Assembly (NCBI RefSeq): GCF_014193675.1
Contig: NZ_BLXZ01000007.1
Location: forward strand, 1 to 64,000
DNA from: Geomonas limicola
Lineage (GTDB): Bacteria > Desulfobacterota > Desulfuromonadia > Geobacterales > Geobacteraceae
DNA: 64,000 bases
Direction of reading: 5' to 3'
Both the position numbers and the translations under genes were made by a program. Each line of letters begins with the position of its first letter. Position 1 is the stretch's first letter. This document shows positions 51,803 through 61,303 of the stretch, in pieces. The notes under the pieces were generated by a model. The model did not search any database and was not told where the DNA came from. It saw nothing but the letters and a program-made list of their open reading frames with translations.

Positions 51803-51841
51803 GTGGGAAATTGCCCGGTCAACTGCATCCACTGGCAGTAG
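51803..51841 (+). pseudogene. Ferredoxin 3'-end remnant
   Basis: The frame reads VGNCPVNCIHWQ then TAG, matching the last residues of the intact ferredoxin (DNCPVNCITWQ) except for a few substitutions. An in-frame stop lies 12 bases upstream, so no gene is present; this is a displaced 3' end. A terminator follows directly, probably the original terminator of the ferredoxin gene. Confidence 0.75.
51815..51828 (+). repeat. Direct repeat A, right copy
   Basis: CCGGTCAACTGCAT, identical to 49489-49502, within the ferredoxin remnant. Confidence 0.85.
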
Positions 51842-51847
51842 GCGGAG

Positions 51848-51870
51848 GGGCTCGCTTAGGCGAGCCCTTT
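51848..51870 (+). terminator. Rho-independent terminator behind the ferredoxin remnant
   Basis: GGGCTCGC and GCGAGCCC pair over eight bases around TTAG, followed by TTT. Its position six bases after the remnant stop suggests that it once ended the ferredoxin transcript. Confidence 0.75.
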
Positions 51871-51974
51871 CCACCCTCGTGCTGCAACGGTCGCGGCACC
51901 CTTCACGGCGGTGGCCGATACGCCTGCGTTGGCACCGCAGGCTCTGCCGCTTGGGCAAGAGGAGGTATGTCCCC

Positions 51975-52370
51975 TTGGTAACCGACAGCATCAGATCGTT
52001 CGCGGCGGCGATCGGACATGCCTTCGTGGCCTCAACCGATTCCGAGGGCACCCCGCACCTCGCGGCAGGGCGCGATATTTCTTTCCCGGAGGCGACGCTC
52101 CTGGTCTTCGAGGCCTGGTTCTGCACCACCACCCTGCGCAACATCCAGGGGAACCCGCGCATCGCCGTAGCCATTGCCGACCCGGCCACCGGCAAGGGAT
52201 ACCAGTTCCTGGCGCGTGTGGAAAGGGTCGAAGAAACTGCCCTCATGGACGGTTACGCACCGGAACTGGAACCGTTCGGGCTTCCCCAGGCGCAGTGGAG
52301 GCTGGCCGCACGCATTGAGCAGGTGCTGGCCTTCAGTGCCGAGGCGCATTCCGATCGCCCCCTGGGCTAG
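51975..52370 (+). CDS. Pyridoxamine 5'-phosphate oxidase-like FMN-binding protein
   Basis: A 131-residue split-barrel protein: FAAAIGHAFVASTDSEGTPHLAAG in two parts (AFVASTDSEGTPHLA), ISFPEATLLVFEAWFC, TTLRNIQGNPRIAVAIADP and KGYQFLARVERVEE follow the PPOX pattern. The proposed start is TTG at 51975, nine bases after AGGAGG; no ATG in frame fits. Likely binds FMN or a related cofactor; substrate unknown. It converges with the DUF2007 gene, overlapping by four bases. Confidence 0.8.
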   Translation: MVTDSIRSFAAAIGHAFVASTDSEGTPHLAAGRDISFPEATLLVFEAWFCTTTLRNIQGNPRIAVAIADPATGKGYQFLARVERVEETALMDGYAPELEPFGLPQAQWRLAARIEQVLAFSAEAHSDRPLG

Positions 52371-52555
52371 GGCTGCCTCGACTGCTCGTTCAGCAACAGC
52401 TCTTCAGCCTTCGGAACGTCCTCTTCTGCCACCTCTATCTCCCACTCACCCCCACCCGATGTTCCTGCCAGGAAGAACTCAACTCCCGCCCGCGTCAACA
52501 GGGCCTCCACCCGGGCCAGGTCCTGTTCGTCTTTTGGATCGTAAAAGCGCACCAT
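52367..52555 (-). CDS. DUF2007-type small protein
   Basis: A 62-residue protein resembling DUF2007, sometimes described as a putative signal-transducing domain: MVRFYDPKDEQDLARVEALL, AGVEFFLAGT, EIEVAEEDVPKAEELL. These are small ferredoxin-like folds, often next to membrane or transport genes. The second ATG (52555) is chosen because GGAGG lies six bases upstream. It follows ctaB by 67 bases and may be the last gene of the oxidase operon. Confidence 0.78.
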   Translation of the reverse strand: MVRFYDPKDEQDLARVEALLTRAGVEFFLAGTSGGGEWEIEVAEEDVPKAEELLLNEQSRQP

Positions 52556-52622
52556 GACCATCCTCCTATTCTCAGGGATACCCCTATTTTAGTCTTTTCC
52601 GGGGTGCAACCCAAGGGGTGCA

Positions 52623-53528
52623 TCAGGGGAAAGCACGGTCGATGATGATCAGGGTAAGCAGGCAAACCAGGTAGAGAATGGATAGCACGAAAGCCGGGCG
52701 TGGGTGCTTGCCGTGCAGGCTGGCGCGGGTTGCTATCAGGAACCAGCTGCCAAGCAGTGCGGCACCCAGGGCGTAGTAAAGGGAACAGGTGCCGAACCAG
52801 CACAGGCACAGTGAGCTGGGGATCAGGCAGCCGATTCCGATCAGGATGGCACGCCTGGTGACCGCCGGGTTGGCTATAAGCGGCAGGACCGGAATCCCTG
52901 CCAGCCGGTAATCGGAGAGGTGGTCCAGGGCGAGCAGCCAGAAGTGCGGAGGCTGCCAGAACAGGAGCACCAGGAAAAGCCAGTAGACGGAGCTGCTGAA
53001 ATCGGGGGAGATGGCGGCACTACCAACCAGGACGGGGAGGGCGCCGGGCAATCCACCCAGTACGGCGGCCCACGGGCTGGCTGGCTTGAGGATGCGGGTA
53101 TAGATGACGACATAGCTGAAAAGCGCCAGCAGTATCAGCACGGTTACCTGCGGGTCCAGGGTCTGCCAGGCGGTCGCGAGACCGGCGCAGATGGCGCCAC
53201 CGGCCACGGTTGCTATCGTCGGCACTCCCAGCAGCTGCAAGGCGGCGTTACGTTGGGCCAGACGCTGCATCGAGCGGTCCCGGTGGCGCTCCATGAGGGA
53301 GTTAAAGAGCGCGGCACCGAACGCGGTGAGAAACAGTGCGGCCAAACCGTACAGGGCGGGTGCCGGATCCGGCAGGTGGTCCACCGCGAGCACCATACCT
53401 GCGTAGCCACTCAGCACCACGGCCAATACGATGCCCGGCTTTCCCAGATGCACTAAAGCGCGGCACACCTGGAACAGGTGGCTGCGCTCCTTGGCTACCG
53501 CGTGACTGGTAAGAGCGAGCCTGATCAT
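52623..53528 (-). CDS. ctaB: Protoheme IX farnesyltransferase (heme O synthase)
   Basis: A 301-residue polytopic membrane prenyltransferase of the UbiA family, converting heme B to heme O for the oxidase. The second conserved loop LLALDHLSDYRLAGIPVLPL is typical. The first motif, usually N-xxx-D-xxx-D, reads FNSLMERHRDRSMQRL, so the first aspartate is replaced by Glu and the spacing of acidic residues is altered; activity should be confirmed. The ATG overlaps the stop of ctaA (ATGA). It follows ctaA in the oxidase operon, as expected for heme A synthesis. Confidence 0.87.
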   Translation of the reverse strand: MIRLALTSHAVAKERSHLFQVCRALVHLGKPGIVLAVVLSGYAGMVLAVDHLPDPAPALYGLAALFLTAFGAALFNSLMERHRDRSMQRLAQRNAALQLLGVPTIATVAGGAICAGLATAWQTLDPQVTVLILLALFSYVVIYTRILKPASPWAAVLGGLPGALPVLVGSAAISPDFSSSVYWLFLVLLFWQPPHFWLLALDHLSDYRLAGIPVLPLIANPAVTRRAILIGIGCLIPSSLCLCWFGTCSLYYALGAALLGSWFLIATRASLHGKHPRPAFVLSILYLVCLLTLIIIDRAFP

Positions 53529-54379
53529 GTCAAGCCGGAAGGTTCTCTCTGGGCGAGCCACAGGCGCAGGGAGAAACCGATGATGGTAAGGGTGAGGGCC
53601 AGGTGCAGCGAGGTTATCGGGTAACTCAGGCCCGACCGCACCGTGGCGATGCCCACGCAGATCTGCACGGCGACCAGCACGGCCAGGGAGAAGAACTGGG
53701 GCCTGCGTTCCTTGAGGCGCCGGTCCAAAAGGGAGGCGAGGTAGAGCAGGAACACGCTCCCCAGGGTGCCCAGCCCGAGCAGGCGGTGGCTCAGGTTGGT
53801 GATGGTCGGCGCGTCCCAGTACCTGGGGATCCACTCACCCCGGCAGGTGGGGAAATCCGGGCAGGCGAGGCCGGCTGCCGAATGGCGCAGGTAGGCGCCC
53901 AGCGAGGCCTGCGAGAAGACCAACAGCGTGATGCAGAAAAGTGCCGCGGCGTACCCCGAAAAGCTGACCGGGGCGGGGTTACTGCCGTCGTTGGCTGCAA
54001 GGTAGAGGACCAAGAGGAAGACCGCCAGGGCGATCATGAAGTGGATCGTGGTCGGCTGCACCGGGAGCTCCAGGAGGACCACCACGGCACCCAGTCCGAT
54101 CTCCAGGGCAACCAGCGCCAGGGCGAGGATGGGGACCGCGCGCTGCCAGCCGCGGTAGCTGGCGAGGCGCTGTCGGGTCAATAGCACGAGCAGCAGGGTG
54201 GCGAGAGCGGCCAGAACCCGGTGCAGGAACTCCATCCAGACGTCCAGGCGCAGGGGCGGAAGCACGTTGCCCTGGCAAAGCGGCCAATCCGGACACGCCA
54301 TGCCGGCGTGCATCCCTGCCACCAGGTTCCCCCAGATGAGCAGTACGAAAAAGAGTCCAGCAGTCAGGGTGCCAAGCAT
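53525..54379 (-). CDS. ctaA: Heme A synthase-like protein (CtaA/Cox15)
   Basis: A 284-residue protein with about eight membrane helices. Two halves each carry a cysteine pair, MACPDWPLCQG and LACPDFPTCRG, the type 1 CtaA signature. Heme-ligating histidines appear in MEFLHRVLAALAT, IHFMIALAVF, LSHRLLGLGTLG and LHLALTLTI. It oxidises heme O to heme A. TAGGAGG precedes the ATG at 54379. It lies between the oxidase subunit genes and ctaB, with which it overlaps by four bases. Confidence 0.92.
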   Translation of the reverse strand: MLGTLTAGLFFVLLIWGNLVAGMHAGMACPDWPLCQGNVLPPLRLDVWMEFLHRVLAALATLLLVLLTRQRLASYRGWQRAVPILALALVALEIGLGAVVVLLELPVQPTTIHFMIALAVFLLVLYLAANDGSNPAPVSFSGYAAALFCITLLVFSQASLGAYLRHSAAGLACPDFPTCRGEWIPRYWDAPTITNLSHRLLGLGTLGSVFLLYLASLLDRRLKERRPQFFSLAVLVAVQICVGIATVRSGLSYPITSLHLALTLTIIGFSLRLWLAQREPSGLT

Positions 54380-54484
54380 GTAACCTCCTATCGTGGCTGG
54401 ATTGGGCTTGGTAAGGCCCGCTCGTGGCTCCAGCGATGTACCCGGTGCCACCCTTTGGCGGCACCAGGATGGCCTGCTGCGAGG

Positions 54485-54751
54485 TCAGAACCGGTAGATG
54501 GCGTCGATCAGGGTGCCGACCAAGATGAGACCCAGGATCAGGAAGGGAAAGACGGCAAAGCCGAGTACCAACTTGATTTCATGGCGCAGGTGCATGAAGT
54601 AGAGTGCTACCAGCCCTGCCTTGAGCGATGCAATGGCGAGGGCGACGCTCGCGTTCCAAAGCCCCAGGTTCAGGTAGGAAACCGCCACCGTCACCGCGGT
54701 GAGGACCAGGAGCGTGCTCCAAGCCACGAAGTAGATCTTGTAGGCCGCCAT
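54485..54751 (-). CDS. Cytochrome c oxidase subunit IV (bacterial type)
   Basis: An 88-residue membrane protein with three helices, matching bacterial subunit IV (CtaF/CyoD-like): YKIYFVAWSTLLVLTAVTV, ALAIASLKAGLVALYFMHL. The segment LVALYFMHLRHE is the family hallmark. The ATG at 54751 lies five bases from GAGG; a GTG six bases upstream overlaps that site. It assists assembly of the oxidase. It is seven bases downstream of subunit III. Confidence 0.9.
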   Translation of the reverse strand: MAAYKIYFVAWSTLLVLTAVTVAVSYLNLGLWNASVALAIASLKAGLVALYFMHLRHEIKLVLGFAVFPFLILGLILVGTLIDAIYRF

Positions 54752-54758
54752 AGTCACC

Positions 54759-55329
54759 TCAGCCGATCAGGTAGAGCAGGGGGAACAGGTAGATCCAGAC
54801 GATGTCCACGAAATGCCAGTAGAGACCGGTGATCTCCACCGGGGTGCTGTACTCCGCGCTGAAGGCGCCCCGCTGCGCCTTGATGAGTAACCAGACCATC
54901 AGCGCCATGCCGGCAATGACGTGCAGTCCGTGCAGGCCGGTCATCATGAAGTACAGGCCGAAAAACAGGTTTGTTCTCGGAAACCACCCCTGGTGAAAGT
55001 CATGGCTCCATTCCAGGTACTTGATGAACAAGAAGCCGCAGGCGAGCGCCAGGGTGAGCGCGAGACAGATCTTCAAAACCTTCTGCAGTCCCCGCCGGAT
55101 GGCCGCGATCCCCACGGCGATGGTGAGGCTCGAGGTCAACAGCACCAGGGTGTTCAGGAATCCCAGCATCCGGTTCAGCTTCAGGTGCTCCTGGTGGAAG
55201 AGCTCGGCGTGGGTGATCCTGAACTGGGCGTAGGCGGTGAACAGGGCCCCGAAGAGGAGCAGTTCGGTGGCCAGAAACGCCCAGATCCCCAGACGCGCCG
55301 ACACCGGTGCGCCGTTGTGTGCATCGTGG

Positions 55330-55340
<11 letters not shown>
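54759..55340 (-). CDS. ctaE: Cytochrome c oxidase subunit III
   Basis: A 193-residue, five-helix subunit III: RLGIWAFLATELLLFGALFT, NTLVLLTSSLTIAVG, FMMTGLHGLHVIAGM and GLYWHFVDIVWIYLFPLLYL. The five-helix short form is usual for caa3-type enzymes. GTG at 55340 is preferred because GAGG is six bases upstream; an ATG 30 bases further upstream would overlap the ctaD gene more deeply with no site. It overlaps ctaD by 11 bases. Confidence 0.93.
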
Positions 55341-56952
<1,612 letters not shown>

Positions 56953-56997
56953 GTGGGTACCCCGTACCTGTCTGGTGCCGTGCGTCGCAGGGCCTGA

Positions 56998-57945
56998 TTA
57001 CTTGAGTGTCTTCATGTAGGCGATGAGTGCCGAGATCTCGTCCTGCTTGAGGCTCCCCTTGAAGGAGGGCATGATCGGCTGGAAACCCTGCACCACCTGT
57101 TCGTTGGGCTCTTCGAGGGATTCCCGTAAATATTCCTCGTCGGCCACCAGGGACTGTCCGTTGTTCAGGGTAACCCGGCTGCCGAAGATCCCCTTGAGGG
57201 TCGGTCCCACCTTGGGAGAGCCGTCGATACTGTGGCACCCGCCGCACCCAGCACTCTCGAAGAGTGCCTTGCCGTGTTCCGCGGGGGACTGGGCACCGGC
57301 CTTTTGCTTTTGTTGCTCGGCTGCCAGCCAGGCCTGGTACTGCGGCTGGGGCATCACGATGAGGGATCCCCGCATCAGCGAGTGCCCGGTTCCGCAGTAC
57401 TGGGAACAGTAGATGTCGTAGGTGCCGACCCGTTTGGGGAGCAGCCAGAGGTAGGTGTAGCTCCCCGGGAGGACATCCTGCTTCTGCCGGAAGGCTGGAA
57501 CGAAGAAACCGTGGATCACATCGCGTGAGATCATGATCAACTTGACCGGTTGGTCCACCGGCAGTCTCAATTCGTTGGCGACGCTGCGGCCGTCGGGGTA
57601 CTTGAAGCTCCAGGTGAACTGGGAGGCGGTGACCTGGATCTCGGTCGCGTTGGGAAGCGGGGTGCGCATCTTGATGAAGACCGTGAGGCCGTAGGCGAAG
57701 ATTGCTACCAAAAGCAGCGAGGGGATCACGATCCAGACCACCTCGAGGGCGTGGTTTCCCGTAATGTACGGGGTGCTTTCCTCCACCCCCTTCTTCTTCC
57801 GGTAGCGGATCGCGAAGTAGATCAGGAGCCCCTGGGTGAGAACGAAGAAGAACCCCGCGATGGCCAGTATGAAGATAAACACCGCATCGACGTCGTGGCT
57901 TACCAGCGAGGCTTCGCTTGCTCTGAGGATGGTTGGATAGGGCAT
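56998..57945 (-). CDS. ctaC: Cytochrome c oxidase subunit II with fused cytochrome c (caa3 type)
   Basis: A 315-residue membrane-anchored subunit. Two N-terminal helices (about 20-45 and 70-92) lead into the CuA domain with ligands in CSQYCGTGHSLM and a distal histidine in VIHGFFVPAF. A C-terminal cytochrome c domain follows, with heme motif CGGCH near residue 237 and axial methionine probably in IMPSFKG. The fusion defines a caa3 oxidase that accepts electrons from cytochrome c. The start ATG at 57945 follows AAGGGGAG. No N-terminal lipobox is visible. Confidence 0.95.
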   Translation of the reverse strand: MPYPTILRASEASLVSHDVDAVFIFILAIAGFFFVLTQGLLIYFAIRYRKKKGVEESTPYITGNHALEVVWIVIPSLLLVAIFAYGLTVFIKMRTPLPNATEIQVTASQFTWSFKYPDGRSVANELRLPVDQPVKLIMISRDVIHGFFVPAFRQKQDVLPGSYTYLWLLPKRVGTYDIYCSQYCGTGHSLMRGSLIVMPQPQYQAWLAAEQQKQKAGAQSPAEHGKALFESAGCGGCHSIDGSPKVGPTLKGIFGSRVTLNNGQSLVADEEYLRESLEEPNEQVVQGFQPIMPSFKGSLKQDEISALIAYMKTLK

Positions 57946-57985
57946 GCAGCTCCCCTTGGTTCGAGGTGTCAGGGATGCACAGAGG

Positions 57986-58831
57986 TCAGGTTGTTGGGTT
58001 TGAGGGGTCCGGGGAACGGGGAACCCGCTCCTTTTTCCAGAGCAGCGCGAGCAAAAGGCCGGTCAGGGCAAGTACCGACAGCATCGCGAGGGTCATGAGC
58101 CGCGAGGCGAAGAGGACGTACTTCTTGCCGACTGGGTCGTAGTGGAAACAGTAGAGCAACAGCCGGTTCGCCGCCTCGGAAGAGCCGATTTTGCCGCCTG
58201 CCGCTTCGACCAGGGCGAGTCGCAGGTCGCGGGGCCGGATGACCAGCCCGTAGAGGTACCGGGAGATCTTCCCCTCGGGGGTGAGGACTACCAGGACGTT
58301 CGGGTGGGCGTAGTCGCCGCTTTCCTGTTTCAGGTATCGCACCCCGACGCTGCGAGCCAGCGCCGCGATGGATTGCTGGTCTCCCATCAGGAAAGGCCAG
58401 TACCGTTCTGGGGCTACCACCTCTTTCAGCATCGCGTAGGTTTTGCCTGACTTGTCCTGTGCCAGGGCCGGCGATTCATCCGGGTTGATGCTGAGGGTGA
58501 CGATGCGGAAATCCCTGCCGAGTTTCAGATCGCCCAGCTCTGCCAGGGTCTCGGCAAGGTTGCGGAACACGAGCGGGCAAAGGGTAGGGCAGGCGTAGTA
58601 GTTGAGTGAAAGGAGCACCGGAACACCGCTGAAGTTATCCGAAAGGCGGACCGGTCGACCCGTCGGGTCCCGGAATACCGTCTGAAGGGGAAGGCTGCCC
58701 CCGGGGTGTTCGTCGACCCCGATCTGGCTCAGCACCTGGTCGGCGCTGCTGTGTCCCCAAGCCAGCGACGGGAAGGGTACCTGGAGGAGCAGGACGACCA
58801 ACAGCAGCTGGCGCAGCGCCCGGATCAGCAT
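57986..58831 (-). CDS. SCO1/SenC-type copper chaperone
   Basis: A 281-residue thioredoxin-fold protein that delivers copper to the CuA site. The copper ligands are the cysteines in YYACPTLCPLVF and the histidine in YAHPNVLVV. A signal peptide opens the protein (LRQLLLVVLLLQVPFPSLAWG), and an extra C-terminal helix (LASRLMTLAMLSVLALTG) anchors it, an addition to the usual Sco layout. The ATG at 58831 has no ribosome site of its own; a short ORF with a good site ends over it. It is the first structural gene of the oxidase operon. Confidence 0.9.
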   Translation of the reverse strand: MLIRALRQLLLVVLLLQVPFPSLAWGHSSADQVLSQIGVDEHPGGSLPLQTVFRDPTGRPVRLSDNFSGVPVLLSLNYYACPTLCPLVFRNLAETLAELGDLKLGRDFRIVTLSINPDESPALAQDKSGKTYAMLKEVVAPERYWPFLMGDQQSIAALARSVGVRYLKQESGDYAHPNVLVVLTPEGKISRYLYGLVIRPRDLRLALVEAAGGKIGSSEAANRLLLYCFHYDPVGKKYVLFASRLMTLAMLSVLALTGLLLALLWKKERVPRSPDPSNPTT

Positions 58832-58881
58832 CGACACGCGATGCGTCCATCGCCGAACTTTATCCGCAGGAGCTCTCTCAT
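58825..58881 (-). CDS. Short leader ORF coupled to the sco gene
   Basis: An 18-codon ORF, starting MRELLRIKFGDG, with GGAG at good distance before its ATG. Its stop overlaps the sco start (ATGCTGA). It may simply carry ribosomes to a start lacking its own site. Alternatively the sco protein starts at an upstream in-frame ATG near 58906. Confidence 0.4.
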   Translation of the reverse strand: MRELLRIKFGDGRIACRC

Positions 58882-58970
58882 GGGGACTTCTCCAAGCCCT
58901 GCTCATGCTCAGGCCTTTGCTGGCGCCGGCTTACGGTACTAAAGGGCGATGGTTGGTAAAAACTTAGAGT

Positions 58971-58998
58971 ATTCTAATTGCCGTGAAAGCATTTGCAA
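58971..58998 (-). promoter_or_regulatory. Sigma-70-like promoter for the sco-caa3 oxidase operon
   Basis: The minus strand carries TTGCAA, a 16-base spacer and TAGAAT, giving a leader of about 85 bases before the short ORF. Confidence 0.5.
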
Positions 58999-59476
58999 GT
59001 GAAAGAAAGGGGGTGCACCAAAAAATGTGGAGAGTCGGCAGGGGGTGAGGCCGTGCTGGTAGCACCGGTGATCCGGGAGACCTAATAGCGGAAAACATGC
59101 CGCCTTTTTACGTAGGCAATTAAATCCTGCTACGTCGGTCCAAGGAGTTCCACAACATGGCCGGTTCCATCCCGGTCTTTTCACGGCCCCGTTGTCATAT
59201 CACCGGACTACCGGTAGGAAGCCCGGAGTCAGTTGTGGGTTTAATTCATGATAACGGTGCACAGGATAAATAATGAAACTGTAAAGGTATAGACCTTTAA
59301 TGCCGTAATATCAATCTGTTATCGAAGGAGGAGCCGGGGGATGCCCTTTCCTTCCTGGCCCGCGAATGACCTGTACTGTCAGTGCATGGTTTTTCGGCAT
59401 GTTTTAGGCATTGAAACTGTCATTGGTCATGCGGCAGTTGGTCGGTGATGTGTTTTGAATGGGAAGGAGCTTCGTT
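58999..59476. other. Intergenic region between divergent operons
   Basis: No gene, riboswitch or terminator is clearly supported. The stretch is mixed in composition, with AT-rich parts around 59220-59330 that could hold the promoter of the receiver gene at 59477, but no hexamer pair at normal spacing stood out. Confidence 0.4.
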
Positions 59477-59839
59477 GTGAAAAGACGAGTCCTTATTGTG
59501 GATGACACAGCTGACATCAGACTCATGTTGCGCTACCTCATTGAGCGAGAGAATTACGAGATTGTCGCCGAGGCGTCCGACGGTGTGGAAGCCGTCGAGA
59601 TGTTCTTTGAGTGCCGACCCGATATAACCATCATGGACGTCGATCTTCCCTTCAAGTCCGGGGTGCAGGCGGCCCGAGAGATCCTCTCGCGTAACGGCGA
59701 GGCGCGCATCATCTTCTGCAGCGGTACTGCCAAACACCAGGAACTCTCCGGGTTGGGTGCCGCAGGCGAATTGCCCCGTTTCATCAGAAAGCCGTTTCTT
59801 CCCGCACAGCTGTACAGTGCCATGGATATGCAATGTTAA
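59477..59839 (+). CDS. CheY-like single-domain response regulator
   Basis: A 120-residue receiver: RRVLIVDDTADIRLML, phosphoacceptor in ITIMDVDLPFKSG, switch residue in IIFCSGTAKHQ and conserved Lys in RFIRKPFLPAQL. The start is the GTG at 59477, nine bases after AAGGAG; an ATG 18 bases upstream has none. No output domain. Its partner is unknown. Downstream is an unusual C-poor repetitive stretch before the next terminator, probably its 3' untranslated region. Confidence 0.88.
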   Translation: MKRRVLIVDDTADIRLMLRYLIERENYEIVAEASDGVEAVEMFFECRPDITIMDVDLPFKSGVQAAREILSRNGEARIIFCSGTAKHQELSGLGAAGELPRFIRKPFLPAQLYSAMDMQC

Positions 59840-59856
59840 CCGTGTTATCTGCTGCC

Positions 59857-60085
59857 ATGTAATGTGATGTGATCTGTTGATGTAATGCCGATGTTAGTAT
59901 GCGATGCTCTGTAATGAATTGATGTGATGATGATATGGTGTGCTTTGAATCTAATGTAATGATGATATGTCCTGTGATGAATGAGCGGTAATTCGAGTGC
60001 TATGCAATGCAGATGTGATGTATGCGCGTGAGTTGTGATGCAGATGTTATGAATGCGATGTAGATGTTATGTTATGAAATGTGTT
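59857..60085 (+). repeat. ATG-rich, C-poor degenerate repeat
   Basis: About 33 ATG triplets were counted by eye in roughly 225 bases, often five bases apart, as in ATGTAATGTGATG. The plus strand is poor in C throughout and the bias continues to about 60230, where a strong terminator follows. No long ORF uses these triplets. The period-five pattern suggests expansion of a short unit by slippage. Confidence 0.8.
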
Positions 60086-60239
60086 TTTTATTGGTGAGGT
60101 GAGATCCTGTAGTTCTTGTCGATGTGAGTTGTGTAATCTGGATACATTTTAGTTGTGTGATTTGTTTTGGGCTGTGATGCTGTAAATGCTGTCTGTGTTT
60201 TGGTGTAGTTGCCGTGCAATGTGATAGTGCAGAAAAAGA

Positions 60240-60266
60240 GGGGGCCTGCGCGGGCCCCTTTTTTTT
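60240..60266. terminator. Rho-independent terminator after the ATG-rich stretch
   Basis: GGGGCC and GGCCCC pair around a six-base loop and are followed by eight T. On the minus strand the stem is followed by CTCTTTTT, so it may work in both directions. Confidence 0.88.
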
Positions 60267-60338
60267 ATTGCCGCGCTCGCAGGGAACCACCTGGGCCTGG
60301 TCGAGCGGAAGGGCAGAGGCAAAAAACTTTGTATGAAC

Positions 60339-60366
60339 TTTACCCCGGCTTGTGGTAGGGTATGAA
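60339..60366 (+). promoter_or_regulatory. Possible sigma-70 promoter for the basic-tail protein gene
   Basis: TTTACC, a 16-base spacer and TATGAA, about 45 bases before the ATG at 60413. Confidence 0.4.
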
Positions 60367-60412
60367 GCCGCAAGAGGTCCTTTCAAATTAGTAGAATCAC
60401 AGGATGAAGATC

Positions 60413-61291
60413 ATGACAGTACAGGTCCCCACCATTGCCACTCTCTTACAGCAACTGCACGGACACTCCTACTTTCGTCCGGGCCCCGGCCCTTTGCGTG
60501 AGCGGCTTTGCGAGGCGCTGGCCGCTACCATGAAAGAGGAGGACCTCGGACGGTTCGAGGACCCGACGCTCGACATGGAGGTGAGTGTCGGACGCCCCGA
60601 GGGGGATGACGAGATCTGGCTGGGGGTTCGGGTTTCGCTACCCGGAGCAGTGCATAGCGCCGAGTTGGCCCTCGAGGTGTTGGCGGAGCCGGCCCTGCAG
60701 GACCTGACCCGTTACCTTACCGAGCTTCAGCAGGATGCCCCCGCGGCCCAGGTTGCCGAAGCGGACCAGGGAGCGCAGCATCCGAAACTGGAGGGTGACT
60801 ACCACGAGCAGGAGGCCGCCGCAGCGCGCCTGAAGGTATCCCCGCAGTGGCTGAAGAGCGTGGTTCCCTGCACCGAGTACACCTATGAGGAGATCGAGGG
60901 GAAGAAGTACATCCGGGATTACTACTGGTCCAAGGAGCTTATCGAGCGCCTGTTCCGGATCAAGTCCTCGAAGACCACCCCGGAAGACCTGCAGTACGTT
61001 GCGGCTGAGTGCTGCGAGGGGGACCAGGAGTGGGCGCGTGATCTGATCGCCCGCCTGAAGTCGCCGCAGCGTGCCGAACAACCCCCGCGCGAGCAGGGGG
61101 CTAAAGGGCAGGGGCAGACATCCCAGGGACAGACGAAAGGTTCCGGCAACCCGGCACAAGGACCGGGACAGGGGCAGGGGCAGGGGCAACAGAAGCAGGG
61201 TGAGAGGAGCCGTCGGTCCCGGCACCGCAGAGGGCGTGACAAACAGCGTGGCCAGCAGGGGGCGCCGGGGCCCAAAACGCCCCAGCAGTAA
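60413..61291 (+). CDS. Hypothetical protein with low-complexity basic C-terminus
   Basis: A 292-residue protein of no recognised family. An N-terminal folded part (about 1-105) is followed by a linker. A MerR/excisionase-like segment AAARLKVSPQWLKSVVPCTE comes next, then another helical region. The last 75 residues are disordered: Gln/Gly repeats (GQGQGQGQQKQG) and an Arg cluster RSRRSRHRRGRDK, a composition typical of RNA-binding tails. Two ATG codons are possible; 60413 has AGGA at good spacing, 60404 is directly against it. A role in RNA or DNA binding is inferred only. Confidence 0.7.
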   Translation: MTVQVPTIATLLQQLHGHSYFRPGPGPLRERLCEALAATMKEEDLGRFEDPTLDMEVSVGRPEGDDEIWLGVRVSLPGAVHSAELALEVLAEPALQDLTRYLTELQQDAPAAQVAEADQGAQHPKLEGDYHEQEAAAARLKVSPQWLKSVVPCTEYTYEEIEGKKYIRDYYWSKELIERLFRIKSSKTTPEDLQYVAAECCEGDQEWARDLIARLKSPQRAEQPPREQGAKGQGQTSQGQTKGSGNPAQGPGQGQGQGQQKQGERSRRSRHRRGRDKQRGQQGAPGPKTPQQ

Positions 61292-61303
61292 GCCCGGGGT
61301 TAA

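Larger units (their letters stand above)
49503..51828. mobile_element. AT-rich genomic insertion at the ferredoxin 3' end
   Basis: Between the two copies of direct repeat A the composition drops to roughly 35-42% G+C by eye, against over 60% on either side. A second, 17-base direct repeat lies just inside each end. Cargo is a two-gene minus-strand operon of unrecognised proteins. No intact integrase or transposase is visible, so the element is probably a decayed or integrase-dependent island. Confidence 0.7.
51392..51974. other. Right part of the insertion and junction with the chromosome
   Basis: The left half holds a possible 40-codon ORF (51354-51476, minus, starting MCIKNLSLEF) and no recognised gene. 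Direct repeat B lies at 51675-51691, followed by ATGCTTCA three times within 51711-51730. The junction is marked by direct repeat A inside a ferredoxin remnant. From 51842 the composition returns to GC-rich chromosome, with a terminator and the leader of the PPOX-like gene. Confidence 0.5.

Noticed and set aside
58882..59476. Possible cobalamin or cyclic dinucleotide riboswitch.
   Set aside because: No conserved box or stem arrangement of these classes could be found on either strand.
59857..60085. CRISPR array.
   Set aside because: The repeat unit is about five bases and degenerate, with no 25-40-base repeat or spacers and no cas genes.
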